From assembly GCA_031415055.1 (NCBI GenBank), contig JANOQZ010000012.1:1-45708 (forward strand): DNA of 45,708 nt, read 5' to 3'. The translations under genes and the position numbers were made by a program. Position 1 is the stretch's first letter, and every line of letters starts with the position of its first letter. Below, piece after piece: positions 31,255-40,292 of the stretch. Origin of the DNA: JANMOK01 sp031415055. Its GTDB lineage: Bacteria; Pseudomonadota; Alphaproteobacteria; Rhodobacterales; Rhodobacteraceae. Below the pieces are notes generated by a model. The model did not search any database, was not told the origin of the DNA, and worked only from the letters and a program-made list of their open reading frames with translations.

Positions 31255-32529
31255 TCAGAGATCGTTGAGGTCGGTTTTCATGCCTGCAATCGCTTCTGTC
31301 ACGTCCATCTCGTTGTTGACAGACGGAGTGAAATAATTCGCCACAACTTCGTACATCGGGCCCGCAACGCCAGCTTTTTCCGATTTCGGGTCGAAGATCA
31401 TGTTGGCGGTCAATGGCGAATAGGCCGCGTTGGGCTGCATCGCGCCGTATTCAGCCGAAGCTGTGACCGGACCGTAAGCCGGAATGTGACCGGCGGTGGC
31501 CCAGAACAGCGAATGCTTGGCCATCCAAGAGACCACTTCGAGTACCGCTGCGTGTTTTTCAGGTGAAACTTCTTTGCCTGCGTTCGCCGGAATAGCAAAC
31601 GCGTGGCTGTCGGCATAGGTCGAAGCGTGGTCAAAGAACACCGGCAGTTCGATGGCACCCCAGTTGAACAATTCGCCCTTGGCGGCGAGGTCGGTCAACG
31701 ACGGTACTTCCCAGACACCGTTGATGTGCATGGCTGCTTCACCCTGGGTGAACAGGGCGAGAGCGGCCGGATAATCGGTATAGGGCGGCATGTAACCTTC
31801 GGCGACCCAATCTTGGACAACCTTCAGCGCGTTGACCATTTTGGCTTCGTTATCGCCGGCGAGGAATTCGCCGTCGGTCATCATCTGGCCGTCTTGCTGG
31901 CCGAAAAGCGAATAGATGGTGCGGAATTGGAAATCACCAGCGGCGGTGAAAGCCGAGGTGCCCCAGGTTGTGCCGCCTTCTTGCAGTTTTTTCATCGCCG
32001 CCTTGAAACCATCGATACCATCAAGCCCGGTCGGCAGGCCGTCGGCACCGATCAGACCGGCGGCTTCCAGCTTATCCTTATTGTAATAGAGCACGATCGG
32101 ATGAGTATCAAAAGGTACCGCATATTGCTTGCCTTCGATGGTGGCGGCATCCCAGACTGCAGGCGCGTAGTCTGCGGCGGTCAGACCCATTGCCCCATAG
32201 TCTTCTGGGGTGATTTCGGTCAGGATGCCCTGCGACACAGCCAGCGGAATGCGCGAGGCGTGATAGGTCATCAAATCGGGGCCTTCACCGATGGCAACCG
32301 ATGTTTGCACTTTAGTGTAAAACGGCACTCCCCAATCAAGCGTCGAGGGTTCGATGGTGATTGCACCGGCGTGTTCGGCGTTGAAATCATCGATCAGTTT
32401 TTTCATCCGGATGCCGTCGCCGCCAGTGAGAAAATCCCACCAGACGACAGTTTCAGCGGCACTAATTGGTGCGGCACTTGCCAGCAGCGCGGCTGCGGCC
32501 AATGCTTTCAAAGCGAATCTAAAGTTCAC
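31255..32529 (-). CDS. Carbohydrate ABC transporter substrate-binding protein (family 1)
   Basis: A 424-residue periplasmic binding protein. The first 24 residues form a signal peptide (FALKALAAAALLASAAPISA then AE). The mature protein has the family 1 pattern ETVVWWDFLTGGDGIRMKKL then IDDFNAEHAG, PDLMTYHAS, VPFDTHPIVLYYNKDKLEAA GL and GEAAMHINGVWEVPSL. The start is GTG at 32529, with GGGAGG five bases upstream. Substrate is unknown; the GH51 enzyme encoded upstream suggests arabinose-containing sugars. Confidence 0.93.
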   Translation of the reverse strand: MNFRFALKALAAAALLASAAPISAAETVVWWDFLTGGDGIRMKKLIDDFNAEHAGAITIEPSTLDWGVPFYTKVQTSVAIGEGPDLMTYHASRIPLAVSQGILTEITPEDYGAMGLTAADYAPAVWDAATIEGKQYAVPFDTHPIVLYYNKDKLEAAGLIGADGLPTGLDGIDGFKAAMKKLQEGGTTWGTSAFTAAGDFQFRTIYSLFGQQDGQMMTDGEFLAGDNEAKMVNALKVVQDWVAEGYMPPYTDYPAALALFTQGEAAMHINGVWEVPSLTDLAAKGELFNWGAIELPVFFDHASTYADSHAFAIPANAGKEVSPEKHAAVLEVVSWMAKHSLFWATAGHIPAYGPVTASAEYGAMQPNAAYSPLTANMIFDPKSEKAGVAGPMYEVVANYFTPSVNNEMDVTEAIAGMKTDLNDL

Positions 32530-32634
32530 GTTGTCCTCCCTTTGGAGCAGCTTGGGCGCTCTCCTGTGCTCAAGCTAACCTAGAGGCAGGAATTGTCAAC
32601 GTTTTCTATGATATAGACCGGATATTCGGGTTTG

Positions 32635-32717
32635 AATAAATAGCGGGCAGGCGCTGATGCGACTGCCCGCAAGTTTGATCCGGCAGAGGAGAAAAAGTCT
32701 TGGGAAGTCAGACTTTT
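32635..32717 (-). terminator. Two hairpins after the arabinofuranosidase gene
   Basis: Read on the minus strand, AAAAGTCT pairs with AGACTTTT at the very end of the gene and runs into a short T-stretch. It is followed by the stronger GCGGGCAG/CTGCCCGC stem (32643-32670) and TATTTATT. They separate the enzyme gene from the binding-protein gene, so transport genes probably also have their own promoter. Confidence 0.55.
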
Positions 32718-34213
32718 ACGCGGATCATATGGTAGGAATAGGGAGGGAGTTTTAGAGTAAGCGTCGTGCCTTTCAGCGTTGCGTCGGAGCCCGTTACCGG
32801 CACGACGTTATCAGGATTTTTAGCGGTATTGGTGGCCTCAAGGTTTTTGTGCGCGATGACCTTGTGTTCGAGGATCGAGGGGGTGCCGAATCCCTGTAAT
32901 GAGATGTCGGTGGTCAGGGTCTGGACGCCGTGGCGGTTGATGGCGAAAAAGGTGATGGTTTCGGCTTGATCGTCGTGAACACCAGCAATGTCGAGATAGG
33001 GGATAGAGCCGTGCACCGACTCGTATTCCGGGCAAGTAGTGACCAGTTTCAGAGCAGTTCCGCGACCGTGGATCGAAGCGAAGTGATAGGGGTAAAATAT
33101 TGTCTGCCGCCAAGCCGTGCCGCCCGGTTCGGTCATGATCGGGGCGATGACGTTGACCAGTTGGGCGATGCAGGCGATTTTCACGACGTCCGAGCGGCGG
33201 ATGAACGTGTTGAGGATGCAACCGACCTGCAGCACGTCTTCGAAGTTGTAGTTGTCTTCGAGAAGTGGCGGGTGGTGCGGCCAGGTATCGCCCTGCAACA
33301 GAAACTTGTCGTGGTTGCGCGTGTGGTACCAGACGTTCCATTCGTCGAATGATATATAGACGTTGCGGCTGGATCGTTTTTTGGCTTTCACATAATCGAT
33401 GATGCCGGCAACCGTGCCGATATAGTTGTCGAGTTTGTGGCTTAAGCCAAGGAAATTGCCGGTATTTTTGGCGTAATTCTCAAAATACATGTGCAAAGAG
33501 ATGTGGTCGATGTCGTCGTAGGATTCTTCCAGAACCGTCCTTTCCCATTGCGGGTAAGTCGGCATGTCGGAATTGGACGAACCGCAGACGACGAGTTCGA
33601 GATTCTTGTCAAAAGCGCGCAAAGCTTTGGCGGTGTTGGAGGCCAGCTTGCCATATTCGGTGGCATCCTTGCGGCCGATCTGCCAAGGTCCGTCCATTTC
33701 GTTGCCAAGGCACCAAAGCTTAACCGCCCAAGGTTTTTCGCGGCCATTCTTGCGGCGCAGGTCGGACCAGTAAGTGCCGCCGGGGTGGTTTACATATTCG
33801 ACGAAGTTCCGTGCGGCGTCCAAGTCACGCGAGCCGAGGTTGACCGCCAACATCATGTCGGTGCCAACGCTTTCGCACCAGTCGGCGAATTCATGGATGC
33901 CGACCTGGTTGCTTTCGGCGGTGTGCCAGGCGAGATCGAGCCTGACGGGGCGGTCTTTTTTCGGCCCAATGCCGTCTTCCCAGTTATAAGCGGAAACGAA
34001 ATTGCCGCCGGGGTAGCGCACCATCGGGATGTCGAGTTCCTTGACCAGATCGATGACGTCTTTGCGCATGCCATGTTTGTCGGCAGTCGGGTGGTCGGGT
34101 TCGTAAATGCCGGTGTAAACCGCGCGACCCAGGTGTTCAAGAAACGCGCCATAAATGCGGTTGTCGATTTTCGAAATCGTGAAATCGCGGTGGGCAGTTA
34201 CCTTGGCTTTCAT
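32708..34213 (-). CDS. abfA: Alpha-L-arabinofuranosidase, GH51
   Basis: Releases terminal L-arabinofuranose from arabinan, arabinoxylan or arabinosides. The 501-residue protein is an intracellular-type GH51 enzyme without a signal peptide. Its N-terminal start has ISKIDNRIYGAFLEHLGRAV YTGIYEP, then VRYPGGNFVSAYNWEDGIG. The acid/base Glu is in LWCLGNEMDGPWQIG (Glu172) and the nucleophile Glu in YISFDEWNVWYH (Glu291). I chose the second ATG (34213), seven bases after GGGGAG; the ATG at 34219 lies too close to it. The arabinose it frees can feed the arabinonate pathway encoded at 11.8-20.2 kb. Confidence 0.93.
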   Translation of the reverse strand: MKAKVTAHRDFTISKIDNRIYGAFLEHLGRAVYTGIYEPDHPTADKHGMRKDVIDLVKELDIPMVRYPGGNFVSAYNWEDGIGPKKDRPVRLDLAWHTAESNQVGIHEFADWCESVGTDMMLAVNLGSRDLDAARNFVEYVNHPGGTYWSDLRRKNGREKPWAVKLWCLGNEMDGPWQIGRKDATEYGKLASNTAKALRAFDKNLELVVCGSSNSDMPTYPQWERTVLEESYDDIDHISLHMYFENYAKNTGNFLGLSHKLDNYIGTVAGIIDYVKAKKRSSRNVYISFDEWNVWYHTRNHDKFLLQGDTWPHHPPLLEDNYNFEDVLQVGCILNTFIRRSDVVKIACIAQLVNVIAPIMTEPGGTAWRQTIFYPYHFASIHGRGTALKLVTTCPEYESVHGSIPYLDIAGVHDDQAETITFFAINRHGVQTLTTDISLQGFGTPSILEHKVIAHKNLEATNTAKNPDNVVPVTGSDATLKGTTLTLKLPPYSYHMIRVKV

Positions 34214-34418
34214 CGGCATTCTCCCCGCGAAATGTTTTCCCCCGAATTTCCGGTTCGTATCGGAAGGACAGGTATATAGAATGGCACGGCGGGTCGCGCG
34301 TCAAGAGGGAATACAAGCCCATTTGCGACAAGTGCGGGCGGGGTTGCCAGCGAACGTTCATTTATCGGGGTCTTCTGTGGGTGAGCGCTTGTACAGAGCC
34401 ACCGGACCTTTGCGCCGC

Positions 34419-35162
34419 TCAGCCCCAGAACCACACCGCAGCATAAGTCAAGGCGACTGCGGCAAGCACGCCGGCGCCAACTATGCCGTAGGCGCCGATG
34501 GTCAAGCCGGAAATGATTTTTTTGATCTCGGCCCGGTCGTTTACATTCGGGAACTGCGTTGACGGCACGGGTTTATCAAGGAATGCGCAAAGCGGGGTCC
34601 AACCCTCGGTCACCGAAAACACCAGCAATCTGTCGGCCGGAACGGAAGCCTTGACGTCGGCGATGTGCCGTTCATATTCCGCGACAGCCGCAGCACGACC
34701 TTGGCCGACGCTACCATTGTGATTGCGCCCCCAGATCAGCTTGCGCGACATATCGCCAAATTTCCGGGCAAATGGCGTGAAGAACTCCAGCAGTTTCCAT
34801 TGCCACATGACTTCTGTGAAATAGATCGTATCAATCGTGCTTTCATACCAAGCGTCTGCTCCACGCGGGTGGAGTGTCAGCAAGACCTTGGCGTCGGGGT
34901 AGGCGACGAGGAGTTCGCGCCAAACACAGCAAGCCGGGTTATCCACCGCCGCGCGATAACCCTGAAACACCTGTTCCCAGTCGTGTTGCCGACCTTGCGG
35001 TTGATTGGCGACCTTGTGCCAAAAGCCCAGATGCCATTTGTTGGCTTTGACATTCATAATTTCGAGCATGTGATAACAGGGAAAACCGAGTTCTTTGAGC
35101 GCAGTATAGGTCGACAAAGTTCCTGTGCGGCCATAGCCGGCACCGATGATTTCTAGGGGCAT
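34419..35162 (-). CDS. Sulfotransferase-family protein with C-terminal membrane helix
   Basis: A 247-residue P-loop protein of the Sulfotransfer_4 type. The PAPS 5'-phosphosulfate loop is IIGAGYGRTGTLSTYTALKE (residues 5-24), and a 3'-phosphate-binding segment is likely at AYPDAKVLLTLHPRGADAWY. The C-terminal 30 residues (ISGLTIGAYGIVGAGVLAAV then ALTYAAVWFWG) form a membrane helix, so the enzyme is probably anchored with its catalytic part in the cytoplasm. ATG at 35162 precedes the P-loop. It lies between a regulator and the GH51 gene on one strand; its substrate is unknown, a sugar or lipid being possible. Confidence 0.8.
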   Translation of the reverse strand: MPLEIIGAGYGRTGTLSTYTALKELGFPCYHMLEIMNVKANKWHLGFWHKVANQPQGRQHDWEQVFQGYRAAVDNPACCVWRELLVAYPDAKVLLTLHPRGADAWYESTIDTIYFTEVMWQWKLLEFFTPFARKFGDMSRKLIWGRNHNGSVGQGRAAAVAEYERHIADVKASVPADRLLVFSVTEGWTPLCAFLDKPVPSTQFPNVNDRAEIKKIISGLTIGAYGIVGAGVLAAVALTYAAVWFWG

Positions 35163-35217
35163 TGGCAGATTCTCCCTTTGCGAAACGAAGTGGATTGGTC
35201 CGGGCGGATGATATTCC

Positions 35218-36147
35218 CTACCGCCTTGTATGCAGTCGCATGACGATATCCTGATCGTAGTTGCCGAAACCGCGGCCAAAGATGTTGATTCCGCCCGGAT
35301 GTTTGGCATCCTCGCGCACGGCGATGCGCAGGCGGATGGAATGGTGGCCGTCGATATCGACGTCTTTCAGCGTAACTTCCGATATTTTGACACCGTCGAC
35401 GAACGTGCCGACGTCGGAAACTCGCCAGTTTTTCAGCTTGCCGTATTGCGAGCCTTTCAATTTCCACCAATTCGGTGTGTAGACGCCGCGCTTGTCGCCA
35501 AAATCTCCCGGCGACGTCCAAGTGCCAACGTCTTTGCCGTTTATCGAAAGTGTAATGTCCGAGGGCCAGTTGGTGCTGGTGCCGGGGGCCTCGGAAGAGA
35601 GCTCCATCACAAATTCGACCGCATCAATCTGGGTATTGGCAAGGCGCGCATTGTTGGGGAACTGGTATTCGACGAAGCCGCGCGTGAACCAAATCAGCGC
35701 GGTTTTCATCCGTTCGGGGTCAAGGAATGTTTCGGGCACATCGAGCAAGCCGATGATGCCTTCGGTCGAGCACAGGCCGCAGGGGGCACTGACCTCGCAA
35801 CTTGTGTACAGACCAAGTGGCATTTTCACTTCGATATCGCTGGCGTGCAGGGGTTTGATGTCTTCCTTGAACATCACCAGCACTTCGTCAAACGTGGTGT
35901 GACAAACTTTCTGGTTACCTTTGCGCGCCTTTTGCGTTTCGGATCGGATCAGGCCCGCATCCTCCAGAATTTGCACATTAGAGGAAACCGTCGATTGCGG
36001 CAGCTCCAACTTTTCCGCGATTTCGTTCACATTCATCGCGCCGGTTACATGCAAAAGTTTGAGGATTTTCACCCGCACTGCCGAGGCAAGGCCTTTGAGC
36101 ACTTCAAGCCCTTCTTCAGGGTCGACGACAAGAAAATTCCGGCTCAT
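35218..36147 (-). CDS. ArsR-type transcription regulator with large C-terminal sensor-like domain
   Basis: A 309-residue protein. Residues 1-95 are an ArsR-type winged helix: LKGLASAVRVKILKLLHVTG then NVNEIAEKLELPQSTVSSNV and QILEDAGLI. Then come cysteines in YTSCEVSAPCGLCSTEG (about residues 114-130). The C-terminal 150 residues are rich in Trp, Gly and Asp with alternating hydrophobic residues (ITLSINGKDVGTWTSPGDFG, YTPNWWKLKG, HHSIRLRIAVRED, GGINIFGRGFGNYD), which looks like a beta-sandwich ligand-binding domain. Placed upstream of the sulfotransferase, GH51 and ABC genes and divergent from deoC, it probably senses a sugar or glycoside. The long tail is unusual for ArsR proteins. Confidence 0.82.
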   Translation of the reverse strand: MSRNFLVVDPEEGLEVLKGLASAVRVKILKLLHVTGAMNVNEIAEKLELPQSTVSSNVQILEDAGLIRSETQKARKGNQKVCHTTFDEVLVMFKEDIKPLHASDIEVKMPLGLYTSCEVSAPCGLCSTEGIIGLLDVPETFLDPERMKTALIWFTRGFVEYQFPNNARLANTQIDAVEFVMELSSEAPGTSTNWPSDITLSINGKDVGTWTSPGDFGDKRGVYTPNWWKLKGSQYGKLKNWRVSDVGTFVDGVKISEVTLKDVDIDGHHSIRLRIAVREDAKHPGGINIFGRGFGNYDQDIVMRLHTRR

Positions 36148-36292
36148 GAATCAATTGGGCTTTCGGGCGAACAACGCCTGTTTTTGTGTATCAGGAATGC
36201 TGGTTTAGTCAATCTGGCATCGGCTCCAGCGAAAACTTGCCATTTTGGTGAAATGGCCTGACAAAGAGTGTCGCAGCAAATCGGACTTCACA

Positions 36293-37252
36293 ATGGCACT
36301 GGTCACAGAACGTAATCCCGGCACCGCGCTTCAAACCGACTGGTTTGAAAACATTGCGGTCAATCGTTCGGCCACCGAACGCCGCGCTGCATCGCTTACA
36401 ACTCGACGGACGGTGAAAAAGCAGTTTCAAGCGGCATGGTTGGTGCAGGCGATCAAGTGCATCGATCTGACGACTTTGGCGGGCGACGATACGGCGGGGC
36501 GGGTGCAAAGATTGTGCGCCAAGTCGATGCGACCAGTGCGAGGGGATATTCTGGCCGCACTGGGTCTGGGTGATGCGGGCATCACGACCGGTGCTGTGTG
36601 TGTCTATCCCACGATGGTTGTTCATGCGGTGAAGGCGCTGCGGGGGTCTGGGGTGCCGGTCGCTTCGGTCGCCACCGGCTTTCCAACCGGGCTGACGCCA
36701 CTGCCGTTGCGGTTGGCCGAGATCACCTATGCCGTCGGCGAGGGTGCGCAGGAGATTGATATTGTCATCACCCGTGAACATGTGCTGACGCAGAATTGGG
36801 CGGCGCTCTACGATGAGATTGCCGAGATGCGCGAGGCCTGCGGAGCGGCGCATATGAAGGCAATTTTGGCGACCGGTGATTTGACCACGCTGCGCAACGT
36901 CCATCGTGCTTCGATGGTGGCAATGCAGGCGGGATCGGATTTCATCAAGACTTCAACCGGGAAGGAGGCAGTGAATGCAACTTTGCCTGTCAGTCTGACC
37001 ATGCTGCGGGCGATCCGGGATTATCAGGAATACAGCGGCCATATTGTCGGGTTCAAGCCTGCCGGTGGATTGGCGACGGCAAAGGATGCGATGAACTGGA
37101 TGATCCTGATGAAAGAGGAATTGGGCGTGCGATGGACTCGGCCCGATCTGTTCCGGTTGGGGGCCAGCTCGATGCTGGGCGATATTGAGCGGCAGTTGGA
37201 CCATTACGTGACGGGTCGTTATGCGGCCGCACATCGCCAGCCGATGGCTTAG
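36293..37252 (+). CDS. deoC: Deoxyribose-phosphate aldolase
   Basis: Splits 2-deoxyribose 5-phosphate into glyceraldehyde 3-phosphate and acetaldehyde in deoxynucleoside degradation. The 319-residue TIM barrel is of the longer, eukaryote-like DERA type. It has the substrate segment CIDLTTLAGDD, GAVCVYPTMVVHAVKAL, EIDIVITREHVL, HMKAILATGDL and the Schiff-base lysine in DFIKTSTGKEAVNATL. The second essential lysine is in VGFKPAGGLAT. ATG at 36293 is the start of MALVTERNPG; the frame runs upstream without support. The double aldehyde dehydrogenase gene starts ten bases after its stop, and can remove the acetaldehyde. Confidence 0.95.
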   Translation: MALVTERNPGTALQTDWFENIAVNRSATERRAASLTTRRTVKKQFQAAWLVQAIKCIDLTTLAGDDTAGRVQRLCAKSMRPVRGDILAALGLGDAGITTGAVCVYPTMVVHAVKALRGSGVPVASVATGFPTGLTPLPLRLAEITYAVGEGAQEIDIVITREHVLTQNWAALYDEIAEMREACGAAHMKAILATGDLTTLRNVHRASMVAMQAGSDFIKTSTGKEAVNATLPVSLTMLRAIRDYQEYSGHIVGFKPAGGLATAKDAMNWMILMKEELGVRWTRPDLFRLGASSMLGDIERQLDHYVTGRYAAAHRQPMA

Positions 37253-37261
37253 GGAATTATC

Positions 37262-39646
37262 ATGGCCTCGATCAGGGACATCATGGAAAACATGGAATAC
37301 GGACCAGCGCCCGAGGCGAATGGCGAAGTGGTGAAATGGCTTGCGGCTGGGTCCGCCGGGTTTGGCCATTTCATCAACGGCAAGTTCGTGACGCCCAAGG
37401 GGACGGCCTGGATCGAGGTGCTGAACCCGGCGACGGATGCGGTGATTGCCAAGGTTCCGCAGGGGACGGACGGCGTTGTGGATGATGCGGTTAAGGCGGC
37501 GCGCGCGGCTTTTAGGACATGGTCGAAGCTGAGCGGGCATGAGCGGGCCAAATATCTCTATGCGATTGCCCGGCATATCCAGAAACGCGAGCGGTTTTTC
37601 GCGGTGCTGGAGACGATGGATAACGGCAAGACCATCCGCGAGACCCGCGATATCGATATTCCACTGGTGGCGCGGCATTTCTATCATCACGCGGGATGGG
37701 CGGAACTGGTCGACAGCGAGATGCCGGGGTATCAGCCGGTCGGTGTCTGCGGGCAGGTGATCCCGTGGAATTTTCCGCTGTTGATGTTGTCGTGGAAAAT
37801 CGCGCCGGCGATTGCTGCTGGTAATACCGTCGTGTTGAAGCCCGCCGATCTGACGCCGCTGACGGCGGTGGCTTTTGCCGAGATCTGCGCCGAGGTCGGC
37901 CTGCCTGCGGGCGTGGTGAACATCGTGCACGGCGATGGCAAGACCGGGGCGGCGATTTGCGGGCATCCCGACGTCGACAAAGTGGCCTTCACTGGCTCGA
38001 CTGAGGTCGGGCGAACCATTCGGCGGCAGACGGCGGGTTCGACCAAGAAACTGTCGTTGGAACTGGGCGGCAAGTCGCCGTTCATCGTGTTCGAGGACGC
38101 CGATCTGGACGCAGCCGTCGAAGGTGTGGTCGACGCGATCTGGTTCAATCAGGGTGAGGTTTGCTGCGCGGGGTCGCGCGTATTGGTGCAGGAAGGCGTT
38201 GCCGAGCGGTTTTTCGGCAAGCTGAAAATGCGAATGGCCAAGCTGCGGATTGGCGATCCGCTCGACAAGTCGATGGATATGGGGGCGATTGTTTCGCAGA
38301 AGCAGGCCGCGCGGGTGAATGCGTTAGTGGCACAAGGTGTGGCCGAGGGCGGGAAACTGTGGTCGGCCCCGCTGGAATTGCCGAAGACCGGCAGTTTCTG
38401 CTTGCCGGGGTTTTTCACCGATGTGTCGCCTGCCTCGACGGTTTGTGAGGTCGAAATCTTTGGACCGGTGGCGGTCACCGGCACTTTCCGCACGCCGGAC
38501 GAGGCGGTGGCTTTGGCCAATAACACGAAATACGGACTGGCGGCGTCGATTTGGTCGGAGAATATCAATCTGGCTTTGGACGCGGCAGCGCGGGTGAAGG
38601 CGGGGATTGTCTGGATCAATTGCACCAATTTGTTTGATGCCGGGGCCGGGTTTGGCGGGTATCGGGAAAGCGGGTTTGGCCGCGAAGGCGCGCGTGAAGG
38701 GCTGCACGAATATCTGGTGGCGAACTGGGAAAAGGCTTTGCCGGAGGGCAAGGTTGTACCGTTTGTAGCCAGTACCGCACCCGCCGGTTCTGGGTCGGAC
38801 GGTATCGACCGCACGGCGAAAATGTATATCGGCGGCAAGCAGGCGCGGCCCGATGGTGGGTATTCTTATTCGGTAACGGGCAAGAATGGCGACGTCATTG
38901 GCGAAGCCGGGCTTGGCAACCGCAAGGACATTCGCAACGCCGTTGAGGCGGCGAACAAGGCGCAGGGATGGGGCGGCGTGACCGCGCATAATCGGGCGCA
39001 GGTCTTGTATTACGTCGGCGAGAATCTCGATGCGCGACGGGCGGAGTTTGAGGAATTGTTGGTCGCCTCGACCGGCGTTTCCGCCAAGGCTGCAAAGGAG
39101 GAGTTTGAGGCGTCGCTGCGTCGCGTATTCTGGTATGCGGCGCAAGCTGATAAATATGATGGGGCCGTGCATGCCACCAAATCGCGGCATGTGACATTGG
39201 CGATGAATGAGCCGTTTGGCACCATGGGCGTGGTTTGCCCGGATGACATGCCGTTGTTGTCATTTGTCTCGCTGGTGCTGCCAGCAGTGGCAATGGGCAA
39301 TTGCGTGGTTTCGGTGCCCTCGCAGCGGCACCCCTTGATTGCAACCAATCTGTATCAGGTGTTTGACACGTCTGACATGCCGGGTGGGGTGATTAATATC
39401 GTGACCGGTGAGCGCGAGGTTCTGGCCAAGACTTTGGCAGAACACGATGACATAGCGGCGGTATGGTATGTCGGTTCCAAGGAAGGCAGTGCCAAGGTGA
39501 TCGAAGGATCGTGCGGGAACCTCAAATCCACTTGGGTGAATTATGGCAAACAGCGGGACTGGCTGGATTTGCTACAAGGTCAAGGGCGCGAATATCTGCG
39601 GCGGGCGTGTCAGGTGAAGAATATCTGGGTGCCGTATGGGGAGTAA
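37262..39646 (+). CDS. Two-domain aldehyde dehydrogenase (ALDH16-like)
   Basis: A 794-residue fusion of two aldehyde dehydrogenase modules. The first (to about residue 500) is complete: VGVCGQVIPWNFPLLMLSWK, VAFTGSTEVG, the base in SLELGGKSPFIVFEDADLD and the catalytic cysteine in NQGEVCCAGSRVL. The second (about 520-794) is shorter: it has KMYIGGKQARPDGGYSYSVT then PFGTMGVVCPDDMPLLSFVS, but lacks a GQxC catalytic motif and the general-base motif, so it is probably structural. This architecture matches ALDH16 of bacteria. Directly behind deoC, it most likely oxidises acetaldehyde to acetate. Confidence 0.9.
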   Translation: MASIRDIMENMEYGPAPEANGEVVKWLAAGSAGFGHFINGKFVTPKGTAWIEVLNPATDAVIAKVPQGTDGVVDDAVKAARAAFRTWSKLSGHERAKYLYAIARHIQKRERFFAVLETMDNGKTIRETRDIDIPLVARHFYHHAGWAELVDSEMPGYQPVGVCGQVIPWNFPLLMLSWKIAPAIAAGNTVVLKPADLTPLTAVAFAEICAEVGLPAGVVNIVHGDGKTGAAICGHPDVDKVAFTGSTEVGRTIRRQTAGSTKKLSLELGGKSPFIVFEDADLDAAVEGVVDAIWFNQGEVCCAGSRVLVQEGVAERFFGKLKMRMAKLRIGDPLDKSMDMGAIVSQKQAARVNALVAQGVAEGGKLWSAPLELPKTGSFCLPGFFTDVSPASTVCEVEIFGPVAVTGTFRTPDEAVALANNTKYGLAASIWSENINLALDAAARVKAGIVWINCTNLFDAGAGFGGYRESGFGREGAREGLHEYLVANWEKALPEGKVVPFVASTAPAGSGSDGIDRTAKMYIGGKQARPDGGYSYSVTGKNGDVIGEAGLGNRKDIRNAVEAANKAQGWGGVTAHNRAQVLYYVGENLDARRAEFEELLVASTGVSAKAAKEEFEASLRRVFWYAAQADKYDGAVHATKSRHVTLAMNEPFGTMGVVCPDDMPLLSFVSLVLPAVAMGNCVVSVPSQRHPLIATNLYQVFDTSDMPGGVINIVTGEREVLAKTLAEHDDIAAVWYVGSKEGSAKVIEGSCGNLKSTWVNYGKQRDWLDLLQGQGREYLRRACQVKNIWVPYGE

Positions 39647-39743
39647 CAGGCGCGGCGCGACCTAGGTGTGAACCTGTCGAGCGAAGCGAAAGAAGCGCTG
39701 CGGGACGCAGTCCGTCACGGGGGAGCCACCAGACATCGGCTGC

Positions 39744-39772
39744 TTGTCAAGTAGTCCCTCGCGGTGTAATTG
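39744..39772 (+). promoter_or_regulatory. Candidate promoter of the SnoaL-like gene
   Basis: TTGTCA and TAATTG, 17 bases apart, lie about 90 bases before the ATG at 39861, in a gap where a new transcript must begin or readthrough from the dehydrogenase occurs. Only sequence resemblance supports it. Confidence 0.35.
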
Positions 39773-39860
39773 TCTTGTTGTGACTTAGGCCGACCGAGCG
39801 AAGCAGAAATCGCTGAGTCACGAATACATAGCATTCACATCCATTTTGGAGGAAAGGCCT

Positions 39861-40292
39861 ATGGCAAACCAAGCAAACATGACGACCCACCGCCGCCTGC
39901 AAGAAGAAGTGTGGCGGGATCACAAGGTGGATACCTTGGACGAGTTGGCCGCAGAAAACGTGGTGGCGCATTTCCTGCCGCCCGGACTGCCGCCGGGGCG
40001 TGCCGGACTGAAGATGTTCGTGAGCGCTTACCTAGCGGCCTTCCCGGACGGCAAAAATACGATCGAAGCACACATCGGTGACGATGCGCACTCGGTCATG
40101 CGGCTGACGTTCGCGGGCACGCATACCGGTCCGCTTATGGATATGGCGGCTACGGGCAAGAACGTGTCGATCAACGGCATCGAGATGTGGCGCTTCACGC
40201 CGGATGCAAAGCTGGCTGAAGGATGGGCGGTATTCGATTTTCTGACCCTGCTGCAGCAGATCGGGGCGGTTCCGGCACCCGCCTCGGCCTAG
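39861..40292 (+). CDS. SnoaL-like polyketide-cyclase-fold protein
   Basis: A 143-residue protein of the SnoaL-like (NTF2-like) ester cyclase family. The sequence has the family patterns LQEEVWRDHKVDTLDELAAE then NVVAHF, GRAGLKMFVSAYLAAFPDGK, HSVMRLTFAGTHTGPLMDMA and NGIEMWRFTPDAKLAEGWAV FD. Most bacterial members outside antibiotic clusters have no known substrate. ATG at 39861 has an excellent ribosome-binding site (GGAGGA eight bases upstream). It stands alone between deoC/ALDH and a decayed permease. Confidence 0.88.
   Translation: MANQANMTTHRRLQEEVWRDHKVDTLDELAAENVVAHFLPPGLPPGRAGLKMFVSAYLAAFPDGKNTIEAHIGDDAHSVMRLTFAGTHTGPLMDMAATGKNVSINGIEMWRFTPDAKLAEGWAVFDFLTLLQQIGAVPAPASA

Noticed and set aside
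31603..32583. 326-codon plus-strand frame opposite the sugar-binding protein
   Set aside because: Antisense to a clear binding-protein gene with signal peptide; the translation has no domain.
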